In this document: piece after piece, positions 35,045-46,800 of the stretch
How positions within the stretch are numbered: the first letter of the stretch is position 1
Layout: the number at the start of each line of letters is the position of its first letter
Assembly: GCA_932521035.1 (NCBI GenBank)
Contig: OW051492.1
Location: forward strand, 6,262,001 to 6,326,000
Source: Oscheius dolichura
Taxonomy: Eukaryota; Nematoda; Chromadorea; Rhabditida; Rhabditidae
Length of the DNA: 64,000 nt
Direction: 5' to 3'
Notes under the pieces: generated by a model
The model's input: only the letters and a program-made list of their open reading frames with translations
Database searches by the model: none
What the model was told of the DNA's origin: nothing
Made by a program: the position numbers and the translations under genes

Positions 35045-35752
35045 ATGTTGCTTTCTCTTCTCGCCCTGCTTTTTGCCGGAGTATGGGCCGAGCCCTTCCT
35101 CTATCTCCACCCGGCCAACCCCGAGTACCATCCTCGGGAGATGTTCCCCCAGCAGAAGTCCTCCCCCCGGGGCAAGATCCGAGACCTCCCCCAGTCGGGA
35201 ATCATCTATCTTGAAAGAATCAAACCGATGGACCCCTTCGTCAAGGGTGAGCTCTCTTCTCTTCGAAGAAATGGTATATAAATTAAGCCTTTGGTTCTGC
35301 CACGGAGGACAGGAAGCAACCTCTAGATATCCCCAACTCACCCCTGAATGACCAGGAGGTTAAACCTGTAAGTTTCGCTTTTTTCCTCCGAAACGTCATT
35401 TCAGTTGACCAGGAACTCCATCGAAGAAGACGTGACGACGCTGTCCTACCTGCTGGCCCGTCCTTCTACGACGACGGAAGTCACCCCGGCCGACCTCTCC
35501 AATGAGGACGTCGACGCCCTGGATGATCTCCTGAACAATTTCAAGTCGGAGCCGGTGGACTCGAAGACGGGCGAAGGAGAGCACAAGCCGCCTCGTCTCG
35601 TCGCTCTTCGTGGGACACGAGTGGCCGGGAGTGCATCGGCTTTGCCCAGACGTCGTCCCTACGTCCGCCAGGTCAAGCTGGCCACTCTCAGATCAACGGC
35701 CACTATAAAGGCGTCGCCCGAGTTCGATCCCTGGGAGCGAATGGGTCAGTAG
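35045..35752 (+). CDS. Secreted propeptide-like protein, cysteine-free
   Basis: The product begins with a clear signal peptide (MLLSLLALLFAGVWA, predicted cut before EPF) and then has no cysteine and no membrane helix, like many neuropeptide or hormone precursors. It joins in frame through a 41-bp intron ending attaag (PFVK to AFGSATEDRK) and a second intron after EVKP. The middle is acidic (SNEDVDALDDLLNNF) and the C-terminal 60 residues are basic with a tribasic RRR, followed by PYVRQVKLATLRSTATIK and the end FDPWERMGQ. No repeated peptide and no canonical amidation Gly-basic site was found, so the mature product is unknown. About 200 residues. AATAAA at 35761. Placement right after a GPCR is notable. 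Confidence 0.6.
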
Positions 35753-35851
35753 CTAATAATAATAAATTTATATGGAGGTCTTTTGGCGGGCTGAGAATTG
35801 AGATCGTTGGCTATTGCTGGTGACACCCGTTGGGAGGAGCGGAGGAGGAGG

Positions 35852-36223
35852 CTACATGATGAGACATTTGTTCGGGATCCGCGGGTTGCAGCAGTTCAAC
35901 GCGTGGAGCCTGAACAGTCCGTTGTCTCCCGGGGGAACGTACCTGTTCAGCCACGAGGTGTTGGCATTCGCCGCACCCGGAAGAGGTGGCAGGAGGTCCA
36001 GTTCGTCGGAGAGACTGTCGCCGTCGCCCTCGAAGGCGTCCAGGCGGCTCTTCACGGTCGGCTGCGCTTTGTGGACAACCTTCTTGGGGGTTGGTTTGTC
36101 CTCCTCCTCGTCGCTGTCCAGGGGGCAGTCAAATAGACGAGATTTCTCCGATGTTCCTGTCCCGGCTGTTCTGAAAAGTAGAATATTGCTATGTCTCGAC
36201 CTGTACACAGAGATCCCTTTCAT
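35852..36223 (-). CDS. Small acidic uncharacterised protein
   Basis: A 123-codon open frame with SRLFDCPLDSDEEEDKPTP, SRLDAFEGDGDSLSDELDLL and NCCNPRIPNKCLIM at the end. It may contain one or two tiny introns: a 33-bp GT-AG stretch after SWLN is in frame either way, and an acceptor-like cttttcag precedes RTAG. An upstream ATG on the same strand (near 36270) opens a short signal-peptide-like frame that could be an alternative first exon. No family recognised. It converges on the propeptide gene and is divergent from RMD. Confidence 0.4.
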   Translation of the reverse strand: MKGISVYRSRHSNILLFRTAGTGTSEKSRLFDCPLDSDEEEDKPTPKKVVHKAQPTVKSRLDAFEGDGDSLSDELDLLPPLPGAANANTSWLNRYVPPGDNGLFRLHALNCCNPRIPNKCLIM

Positions 36224-36299
36224 CCCCAAAAGCCCCTAGATATACTGCTAAAACCACCCATAAGCTCATTTCACTAACACTTCTTCACCACTGACTAAC

Positions 36300-37057
36300 A
36301 TGGCGGTTGGTCCTCTTTAGTCTAGAAAAGTTGCTGCTTTTAGGCTACTTTTCTATTTGGAAAACCGAGAAAAGTTTAGGACTATGCCGAAGTGGACAAG
36401 CAATTTGGAACTGACGCCGTCAATCAAGTGTACACACAGCTGAAAGCCCACTACGATAAGGGCGAGCGAGACAAGGAGCTGCTGTGGCGTCTGGGGCGCG
36501 CTTGCCACGAGATGGCCACGAAGACGGCCGACAAGACAAAGAAGAAGGCGCTCATCGTCGAGGGACAGGTCTACTGCGTCGAGGCCTACAAGATTGACTC
36601 GACCTCGTTCCCCATTCTGAAGTACGCGGCCGCGACGACGGGGCAGCTGACGGAGCACCTGGGAACGAAGGAGAAGATCGAACAAGGCCACAAATTCAAG
36701 GAGTACCTGGACAAGGCGCTGGCCATCGACCGGAAAGAATATACGCTCCTCCACATGAGAGGCCGCTTCGCCTACGAGGTGGCCGGTCTCAGCTGGCTCG
36801 AGCGTAAGGTGGCCGTCACGTTCTTCGCCAACCCGCCGACTGCCACCTACGAGGAGGCCCTGGCCGATCTCCTCGCCGTCCACGAAATTCGTCCCGACTG
36901 GCTCGAAAACGTCTACTTCATCGCCAAGACGTATGACAAGCTGAAGGACAAGGCCAACGGCAAAAAGTTCGTGACCATCGGACTGACCCTGACGTCCCAC
37001 GACGAAGCCGAGACGGAGATGCAGGCCCACATGGAGAAGATGAACAAGAAGCTCTAA
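36300..37057 (+). CDS. Regulator of microtubule dynamics (RMD/RMDN) family protein
   Basis: RMD proteins are TPR-like, associate with microtubules (C. elegans RMD-1) or mitochondria (RMDN3). The main exon from 36382 is open to the stop at 37057 and carries LLWRLGRACHEMA, DSTSFPILKYAAATTGQLTEH, LLHMRGRFAYEVAGLSWLER, the signature FFANPPTATYEEALADLLAV and VYFIAKTYDKLKDK. It is about 225 residues. No ATG lies near the exon start, so the initiator must be upstream. ATG at 36300 followed by GCG, then a GT-AG intron of 76 bp ending gtttag, joins in phase to DYAEVDKQFG. AATAAA at 37069. Confidence 0.88.
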
Positions 37058-37472
37058 TCCCCATCGCAAATAAAGAGTCCCTACTGTCCCCCCTGTCACT
37101 TACTTGAGCTCGTCCGTCGTCCCCTCCTCGTCCAGCGAGAATATTTCAGTGTCTTGTGCCAGCTCCCGGCCACCGCCTAAACTGGATTATCAATTCGGCC
37201 ATCCATGCCACTCGACGGTCTCAATGCTCTTCTAATTGGCCTTCGCCTGACATATTGGGGGCGACACGAAACATTGGCATGCCCACGACACAACACACTC
37301 GCCACCTGGATTCCTGTAGCGCGCACTGCCGGAGGAGGCGGTCGACGCTGTCGCCATCTGTAATCTTCTTTTATTTACTTTAGTTTGCATACTGTAAGAG
37401 GTACGGTATGGTGAAAACCATTGGAATAAGAAAAGGGGGGAAGACAGTGACTATTTATCGGCGATATGACAT
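37058..37472. other. Convergent 3' region between RMD and HGD
   Basis: RMD polyadenylation signal at 37069, then GC-rich sequence with no recognised gene until the HGD stop codon on the other strand. Confidence 0.4.
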
Positions 37473-39526
37473 CTAGAGGTGGAAATGCTTCTTGAGGGGC
37501 TGCCAGTCCTTGTGGTAGTCCTTGTCGACGTTCTCGGCCAGTGCCCACTTGGTGACGACCATGTTCAGCGACGACTCGAACATGAAGGCCATCGTGTTGT
37601 CGGCCACCCGCTGGGGCTTGAGCTGGTCGGTGGAGGCCTTCTCGAAACAGGCGTAGTCCGGCCCGTGGGGGGTCATCATCGAATGGAGCGAGGCTCCTCC
37701 CGGCCGGAAGCCACCTTCCTTGGCCTCGTAGGCACCCAGAACTAGTCCCATGAATTCGGACATGCAATTACCTAGAAGGATAAGGATAGAATAAGGGAGA
37801 GAAGAGGGTTACGGTGGTAGTAGGGAGGACGGAAGGTGTCGTCGGCCACTCCCCAGCGAGGAGGGAAGATGACGAAATCGGCTATAGCTGTGCCGGGCTT
37901 GTTGGACGGGGCCGTGAGCACCGTGAAGATCGACGGATCCTAAATGCCTTTTTTGTAGAAAGCATAGATAATTTAAAAAAAGGAACAAGTGGAAGGGTCA
38001 TCGTTTACCCCACTGATCCCCGGGTTAATCCCTCCTCTAACTCCTCTCCCCGTCAAAAAAGACAACTCACACAATGATCGAAGCTGACGGTGTTGATGGT
38101 CATGAACCGGCGCAGGTCATATTTGTAGGGGGCGTAGTTGCCGTGCCAGCCGACGACGTCGAAGCAGGAGTGGTCCTGCTCGGCCGAGAACAGGGCCCCC
38201 TGGTATTTGGAGACGATCTCGAACGGCTTGTCGAGGTCCTCGAACCAGGCCGTGGGGGTCTCGAAGTCGCGGGGGTTGGCCAGTCCATTGGCCCCTGGAA
38301 ACAAAGGCCATCTGATCATCCGGCTCATTAGACGGCCGATCCCCCGGGAGAGCATCGCATTTCAGCATCCTTCACTTTTGGGTGTTCGATTACGGGAGAC
38401 AAAGCGGATGGGAATAATCATACCGATGGGGCCGAGGTCCGGCAGCTGGAAGTGTGTTCCCCAAACCTCGAGGATGTACCCCCGGGAGGGCCCTTCAACA
38501 CCGACGGAGAAGCGAATGCCTAAACTCGTTACTGAGGGAGGCAACACGCGTACCTTGGGGAATTATCACAATTTCCAGAGGGTTGACTTTCAGCCGACCG
38601 AACTCCGTCGTCACCAAGAGGGCTCCTTGCTGGGGAACTGAAATATCACACGTCTATGGGCAGTCTCCCCCGCTCGTCAGAATTGCAAAGCACGCAAGCG
38701 ACGACGCTCTTCCGGTCAACGAGAGTCGAAAAGAAAACAATTAGAGACGGGAAGGAGAGAGGACGAATAAAGGCACGGACCGATGAGGAAATCCCCGTCG
38801 GCATTGTAGAAGGCACGGTCCTTCATGTCGGCATTACAGGCATAGAGGTGGATGGCCAGCCCGTTCCGGGAGACGACGTCTCCCCCTCCACACACCGTGT
38901 ATAAACCCTGAAACGGGGAAGATATGCTCTAGCAGAGGATGAACAACCTGGACAAAGTCGACGTCCCCATTGGGAAGGGGATGGGGATGCCAGCGAAGCT
39001 GGTTGGGGTTGGGAAGAAAGGAGGAGAAGTCGTTGGTCAGCTGCTTGCTGCCGTCGATCGGGCTGAAGGGCCGGTGGACAACAGAGGGGCGGATGCGGTA
39101 CAGCCAGCTGGAAACAAGTTGGTCACCATGGCGACCGGTGCCCAAAAGCCACCTCCTTCTGTTCTGGTGCCTGGGGGCGGTGAAGGCACTTCCACTCAGC
39201 TGCTCGGCGTAGAGGCCGTGGGGGCACTGCTGGGGACTGTTCTTGCCAAGGGGGAGAGCATCAGGGACGCGGGGGTCAGCCGAGGCAAACTCGTTGCCGA
39301 AGCCGGACTGGTAGACAAGCTGAAGAGAGATGCATCAGGTGGCTAGGCGGAGCAGCAAGCCGTCGCGTAATTGGCGTTCCTGATCGATTCTTGGGGGACC
39401 CCAGGGGGCTAAAAGGAGGGTCACAATAGCACTTTACGCTTGGATTTCGATGGAACCTCAGTGCTGATGTAATGAAAAGCGCAACCCCGGTAAAAAAGGT
39501 CTACTCACGTGGTCAAAGTCGGACAT
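37473..39526 (-). CDS. HGD: Homogentisate 1,2-dioxygenase
   Basis: HGD opens the ring of homogentisate to maleylacetoacetate in tyrosine breakdown, using non-haem Fe(II). Exons in order encode MSDFDH, a large exon with [44 protein letters not shown] and [17 protein letters not shown], then [117 protein letters not shown] and [18 protein letters not shown]. The iron-ligand segments [10 protein letters not shown] and MTPHGPD are intact. About 435 residues, close to the usual 445. Start 39526 is well supported. Confidence 0.96.
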
Positions 39527-39698
39527 TTTGTGATATAGGACGCGAGGTCACCCGTCTTGAAAGAAACCCCGCCTCTGTCACTGTAATCAATTAATGATAG
39601 GCGATAAACAAGAAATGGTTTTATTGTACCTTTAAAAATACGATCCCAACAGTAACAATTCAAGTAGAAATCTTAGGGCTAAAGAGCAACGAATAAAT

Positions 39699-39778
39699 AA
39701 AAATGCGCCCGCACCGTTCACCTCCTTTTTTTTAAAAAAAAATGAAAGCGGCCCGATGCGGGCGCGCAACGAAATTTC
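39699..39778. repeat. Imperfect palindrome with A/T core
   Basis: Arms TGCGCCCGCA (39704-39713) and TGCGGGCGCG (39757-39766) are reverse complements at 9 of 10 positions and enclose an oligo-T/oligo-A tract (39725-39742) that is itself palindromic. It lies between the HGD start and the eIF3c stop. It could be a small inverted-repeat element or a structured 3' end. Confidence 0.55.
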
Positions 39779-39815
39779 AACAACGTTAAGGGAAAGATGA
39801 TAGAAAATAGAGCAA

Positions 39816-42800
39816 CTAATTACGTCTTTGACTATCACGATCACGACGACGATTATTTTGAGAACCCCACACGTTGGCTCCTTGTCTTGATCCTTGAGAT
39901 TGTCCGGTTCGGCGGTCACCCTGCAAGGAAATCTTATCAAACGCACGCGGACTTTTCGCTGACAAGGGAATGTTTACGCAGACATTAAAAATTGTAAAGA
40001 AATTCACGTCCTGGTCGTGCGGAAAATCATTATACCATACCTGGATGTTTCCGGTTCCTCTCTGCTTCTCTCCCTGGCGCTCTCTACCAGGAAACCAAGC
40101 GGCAGTCCCGCTATAGCCGGCTCTCCCAGTACGCGGTTCCAAAATCTGTTCATTGTTTTCGGCCAACATTTGGATTTTATCCGTCAGGTTCAAAGCTAGC
40201 ATTTGTAGACGACTAGGTTCGACCCGATGCATTATCAAACAATCAGTAGGTTCGTCTAAGGTAGCAGAAAGTTCTTCTTGAATGATCATTTTACTGAAAA
40301 ATGCTGTATCAATAAAACTGCCGTATACTTACCTAATGACGCTGTGAATTTGTTTCTTCTCCAACTCAAATAATGTTGCAAGCTTTTCAAGAGAGACTGT
40401 AGTGTAAACTGTGGAATACATCAGAAGATATGTTCTAAAAACAGAAAAAAAGGCATTTAGAAACGTTTTCGAATGACAAACCTCAAAGATTCTTCTTGGA
40501 TTCGTCGAACGACCATATTCTTGACATTTTCAGAGTTTCTGAATAGGTTCCAAACTTTTTGATTCATCTTATCGTTGACGATATAATCTCTGCATTTCTT
40601 CCAATCACCGGCAAGCATTGCTCGAGAGGCGGCAACAACATGCTCCCGAGTATTTTCCGGAGGTCCCACCAAAGAGGCTTTTTCACTTTGCTTCAACTGA
40701 TAGTGGAAACTACGACTGAGAAGACGGCGACGCATTTCAAATTCGCAGCTGGCCATATGTGGAATTTCAAGCAGCATTGAGCAGATGAGATAAACACATT
40801 CCATTAATTCAACATTAACGTGCATATGATAGGGAACTTGACGCTGACGCTCCAACTTTTCCTGAAAAATAATGCTATACCTATGAATATTTTTCATCTA
40901 TACCTGCTCTGCCGTTCTCTCATGTTGTCTCATAGTTACCGCTTGAGCAAGGAGCTCTTTTGCTCGTTGGGTATTTTGAATTTCTGACAATCCTTGGTGA
41001 GCCTCCTTAATGAAGCCGTGACGGAAAGCGCAAAGGCCTAGTTGACAAATAGCACGATTGTAAAGTATCTAAAAATGTGATTACATGGAAACTAGATTTA
41101 GATGTGATAATTAAATGCGTACCTGTGTATCGGTATCAGAATGGTCTACAATTGCCTGAAGATGTGACATAAGCATCATATCACGAGCTCTATGCCATTC
41201 ATCATGAAGTGCTAGCCAATAAATATGGCAAAGCATAGCTCGTTGACGAAGGCGCTTTTCCTCATCAAGAGAATAAATTTTCTTGCAAAGGCGCTCCATA
41301 ATTTGAGAAACACTGTCGGGGCCTTCATGATGATCTTGATACTGCAATATATGTATAACATTGTAGAACAAAATAAAAACCTTATAGTAGAGATGCTCGA
41401 TACGCATCATATATACTTTACAAATCTCATCAAGCTCGAAAACGCCTTGGCCCATGTTGTCTTCAACGTACCGTTCAGTTCGTTCGATTAGTGTACACAT
41501 GTCTTTCTCTCCTTTTAACCTGAAAAACGACACTGCAATAGATAAAGACACAACTAACTTTTCAATGTAATCGTTTGAATGACAATCAGCATTCTGCAAA
41601 ATCTTAGTCAGTTCGCCATCCAAGCGCGTAACAGTCATGAGGAAAGATCCACGAATTTTATAGGGAATAGTGTCGTCTTTCAGATTTTCGTCTTCTTCCG
41701 TATATTTGACCGACATCGTCAGATTATCTTTATATGTAATGAGCATATCAAGCAACTGGTTAACTGCCAACAGAGTCCTAAAAAATAAGCAAAAATGTGA
41801 TTTTAAACGGGTACACATGTTAACTTAAAATCAAAACATACTTAGTGAAGTTCCCATATTCCATGAAATCACTTATTTTAGCAGTCAATTCAAAAAGAGA
41901 CGAAACGATGTTGAAAACAAGCTTCACAAGAATTCCAGATCCAAGATTCTTCTAAACATAAATTTTTTGTATTCAAACGAGTCTATCGAAAGCTTACCTC
42001 CTCAGAAATGCGATACAATTCCTGCAATTGCTTCACATGCTGTTTGCGGTTAGTGCCTAGCCTTCCGCGGGATCCCATAACTTCCTCAATCTTGTTGATC
42101 ATGGCGTCATGTGTGACCTCTTGTTTTGGGTCAAATAGTTGTATCTGTTTCTCTTTTCCAACTTCGGTCCACCCCTCTTCTTGATCCGACTCATCATCTT
42201 CAACGAATTTAGCAGTCTTCCTTTCTCGATCTTTGTCTTTGCGTCGCTGTAGTCGTTCAGTTTTTTTCGTATCATCAACTGTCTGGAACTCCTTCCTTAA
42301 CAAAAAAAAAAGATAAATCAACAAATCAGATATAATTACTTTAAGAAGTATCGACGAAGATCCTCCATTTTTCTTGTATCGATTTCAGAATCAGTTGTAG
42401 CAGTTTCAGTGTCGGTATCTGCCCAGCTACTTTCTGAATCAGACATTGGATCCACAACTTTCTTCTTTCGTTCAACAGCGGATTTTGCCGCCTGGTCATC
42501 ATTTTCATCGTCATCAAGTTGCTAAAATATTTACCGATATAAACAAGCAAAAAATATACCTCTTCTTCCGGGCTTTCATAACCTTCAGGATCGGCATTAT
42601 CACGGTATTCTTGAATAGCTGGCCCAAAAGAGCTGTTGTATTTTCGAATTTTACCAAGAAGTGCTTTCAACGCTTTGCCGTTTACTTTGGAAAGAGCCTA
42701 TAGAGAATGATAGAAAAGGAAACGCAAAAACACATACATTTTTGGCATCATTATCTTTCCAGATTTTGTTAACAAAATCCTCGATTTCAACAACACATCG

Positions 42801-43206
42801 GACGTAGAAGCGGGGATTTTCAATATTTTGGCGAGCAAAAACAGTCTTGGACTTATCATAAACCTTGACAAGCTCGTCAAATTCTGTAAAAATGTTATTA
42901 GCAATAATGAATATAGAAAACCTGAGAGCAACTTCGTAAAATCCCGATTATTCTTAGCATTACGAATATTTCTCACTTTATCCTTTAGTTCATCGAACTT
43001 TTTGTCCTTATGAGCGCGCACTACACGCTTTTCTTCATCTTCACTATCACTTGGAAAATTGAAGTCTTTAGTACTAAAAGATGATAAATAGAAATAATGT
43101 AAAAAGGAGCGTACGTTGGTAGCTTTTTAACCTGCACTTCGGGTACCTCATCGTCGGAACTCTCCGATGAAGACTCTGATGAGCTATGCTGGATAAACTT
43201 CGACAT
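39816..43206 (-). CDS. EIF3C: Eukaryotic translation initiation factor 3 subunit C
   Basis: A core subunit of eIF3, which assembles the 43S pre-initiation complex. The N-terminus ([20 protein letters not shown]) is the acidic Ser-rich leader of the family. Further marks: [40 protein letters not shown], acidic/Lys linkers, [127 protein letters not shown], and the PCI/winged-helix end with [27 protein letters not shown]. The tail is Arg/Gln/Gly-rich and ends QRRN. About 10 short introns. Roughly 950 residues, similar to human (913). Confidence 0.96.
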
Positions 43207-43518
43207 TTCTGAAAGTTAATTTTATAATGTGTTCAATGATAAAACAATGTGGAAAATGATAAAAGTTTTTCTAAAATTGGTTTGCGCAGAACCACCTAGT
43301 CTTTTTCAGTTTATGCTGCTCTGAACAGGCATTTTCAGTAAATAAATGATAAGAGTGACATGTGAAAAATATAAATGGGTTCTTTACGTTGACGAGCCGC
43401 AAAACAGAAAACAGCAAAGAAACATAGAGGTAAGAAAAAAGAAAATTGCGTGTATTTATTGAAATTCAAGGACTCGGGGATCGCGGCGAGACTCCGGCGT
43501 TTGGCGCAATGTTCTTTT
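43207..43518. other. Upstream region of eIF3c
   Basis: AT-rich, with no gene recognised. It lies between the eIF3c start and the end of a short candidate frame on the same strand. Confidence 0.35.
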
Positions 43519-43753
43519 TCAAAATAGTGATCTCGAAAGGTACAAATATTCGAGGGGGACTATTCTAGGAGGAGCTAGATCATACTGATGACGACCGGAT
43601 ATATAGCTTCGCATTCTTCGAAAAGAAGACCCAGCAGCGTAGCGCTGAAAGGGAAATAAAGATCTAAAAAGTTCTATATGATCCCCTTGATGAAGAGCTG
43701 AAGGCAATCGATAGCTATTTGATTGAACGATTCTGTGACCTACCGTTGATCAT
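43519..43753 (-). CDS. Possible small basic protein between dynactin and eIF3c
   Basis: ATG at 43753, a donor CAACG/gtaggt and an acceptor ttgccttcag (intron of 52 bp) join in phase to a frame of about 60 residues with LFPFQRYAAGSSFRRMRSYI, then SGRHQYDLAPPRIVPLEYL. It is Arg-rich without acidic clusters and could be mitochondrial. No family is recognised and the frame is short, so it may be chance. Confidence 0.3.
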
Positions 43754-43835
43754 AAATAATAAAAACAACAACAATAACATATCACCACTTTATGCATTAT
43801 ACTCGTAAGCAACATAATAAATAAATATAAAAATT

Positions 43836-46800
43836 CTACTGTACAGAACCCCATTTGCTCAGTATCTTATGGTAGTCTTCCGAATTAAATTTGATTTGAT
43901 GTGCCGCTGAGCATGTTTCGGCAGGTCGGTCGATTCGGAATTTAGACGGGAATGGCATACCAGGATTTTCATCGGCCCAGTATCGATGTAGACGAGCTCG
44001 CACCTATACATATTGTAAAATGTACCAAAAAGCAAAGTTACCGCAGAGATTCTATTGGCTATTCTTTCTTTTATATGGAAGAATCTTTCCCGCTCCTCTT
44101 TTTGTAGATGGAGAGGTTTAGAAACATCAGGAATAAATACAGAATATTTGAGTTCCTCCTGGAAAAAAACGTTTATATACAAGCGATTGTAAAATAAAAT
44201 GAACCCTTTTCAAATGCTCAGCTTCTTTTTCAAGTGATTCTAAGGTTGAGTCGGCGTTAGAAGAGCGAAGTGTTTCCGGACCACATACAACGTCTGGTAA
44301 ATTATCTGCCATGCCTTTTACGACATTAACAGACTAAATTCATCAATGATTCGGAATAAAAATGTGCATACGCGAAGACGAAGTATTTCCATATTGGCGG
44401 CACGAAGGTTTCGCTGACTTTCTTCTATACTAAGTTCAAGTAGTTGAATTTCTGCTCTAGTAGCTGGACTTTCCGCAATAGATGTAGTAGGTGTTCTGGT
44501 TGGGCTGGAAGCCACAGCTTGTGCTTGCACACCTTGGATACTCTAAACACAATAGAGGAAGAGTAAATGGGCTTACTTGGAAAAGGGCCATCTTACTCAT
44601 ATTTTGTTTCACTTTCTTTAAATCATCGTTCTCTTTTTGCAATCCGCAGATCTCGTTCTTTAGAGTTTCTTGCAACTGTTCAAAGTCGCTAAAGAAAATA
44701 ACCTGTAAGCATGAAGAACAAACTTTTTCTGCTTGCTTATCTCAATGGTTAACTGTTCTACTTTATCCTCCAGCGTTTTTACTTTTACCGAAACTTGTTG
44801 TCCGGAACTGTTCATGCGTGCTTCGGCCATTTCCAATTTTAACTTAAATAATGTTCAATGTGTTATACCACACCATAGCTTGTACCTTGTAGCTTCCAAT
44901 GTCCTCATTCCTGCTCTTTATTGTCTTTCGAAGTTCCTGCATCTCCGAATCCTTTTTGTCCAACTGCCACCGTAGCCCTTCGGCTTCAGCGGCTGCTTGT
45001 TTTCTCAGGTGTGCTCTTTCCAGCATGGGTGGGAAGACCTTAAATATAAATTGGAATTCCAACATGGGAAAAAATCAGACCTGTTTAACGTCGGCAATTT
45101 CGGAGAAGTTTCCATTTTGAAACACGTTGAGAATTTCAGAAAGAGAGCTACGAAGTCCTAAGAAGTGCTTTTCAACAGGTTCGTAAGTTTTATCCAGTAT
45201 CGTAGAGCCAAAGAGCTTTTCTACCGATGCATGAATGATTTCTTTCAATCTTGGAGCATCCAATCCGTCAGTTTCTAAAGATTATTATAAACAAAGCAGA
45301 AATATATTAAGATAAACCTGAATTCATAGAAATGCATCCACTGGAGGTAGTGGAAATATCATGTAGTAATTCAGCCACTTTTTCAAACATCAAAAGAGCA
45401 GACTGCGCCTCTTCTAGTGTTTGTTGCTGCACTTCGAATTCTTTTTCGGGTATTCCTTTGCTTATTCGAAGAATAAGCTGCTCACAATGGGCAATTTCAG
45501 CATTTACTTTACAATTAAATTCATGCACATCGGAGTTTTCACTACTCGGCTAAAATTTCCCTGATTACGCCAAAAGAAAGACTCTACCATAAGAGAGAAA
45601 GAAATGCGCTGAACGGAGGTCCTCATCCAATTAATAGCAGCAGTCATCTGCTTAACAATCGACTGCATGTAATTTTTATACGAGAATCCTTCATACCCGA
45701 CATTGACAGAGATGCTGCTCTGGAAAAGATAGATATGAGAAAAGGATAACATAAACGAACCAAAAAATAATTGATTCCTTTCTTGAGACTATCTAGTGCT
45801 GTATTTTCGTCAAATCGTCCTTGTTTCAGCAGTTCAAAATATAAATCGAGCGATTTTTCGTGAGCACTAATCTCCGGTTGCATTTGCGACAGTCTGACTA
45901 GACTTTCCACACTCATCTTTTGAATTGCACTGAAATTCTTATTGTCGAACTTGTAAAGAAGTCAATACTTTTCGAATTGAGAGCAGACCGTTGACAAGGA
46001 GGAGCATAAATAGGAAACCTTAGCAACTTGCCCCCATTGCTCTGCTTTATGAGATTTTGTAATGTGTTCGCGACGGATACCACCCGGAACAGGTGGGAAC
46101 TATAAAAAATTTAAAAAAATATATATATACAAGGTCAAACCTTATCCGAGAATAGTTTAGGAAGGATGGTGGCTTTTGATACAATTCGAGGGAAAAGAAT
46201 GTTAAGTAGAACACAGTCATTATCTCCAGCAGCTTTCGTAAAGTTATCCGGTAAGAAAGCTTTCAAATATCCATTATGTTTTCTTGCATATTCTAGTTCA
46301 AGTGCATTTAAGTGACGTTCGACAGTCTGAAATCAGTTATTAGAGCATTAATGATAACTATTTACCTCAAGGAAGTGTTTATTGGCATTGACTTGCTGTT
46401 GGAGAGCTAAACTGGCCACATTCTTTTCTTCGTTTATTTGGCCGTTCAAAGCTTCTTCATATCGTAATATCTAAATTATGCAAACCTATATGGAATATGG
46501 GTTTATACCTGATCGTCCCGATCTTGAATCTGTTCATTTAATGCCGCTGTCTTTTCTCGGAATTTCATAATAGTTTTCATTAAATCATCATTATGCTTCT
46601 CTTCGACCAATAATTTTTGTATGAGCTGAAAGGTTTCAAATAGATAGTGCAACGAAAATACCTCTCTAACTTTGCCATTGAGGACATCCATATCTTTTCG
46701 TAAATCCCGCTCTATGTCCTTTTGTGTTTCAGCCAATTGTTCATCCATATCATGGATGGCTTCAAGCTCGTCTTTGTCGGATTCCAGTTTGCTGGAATTA

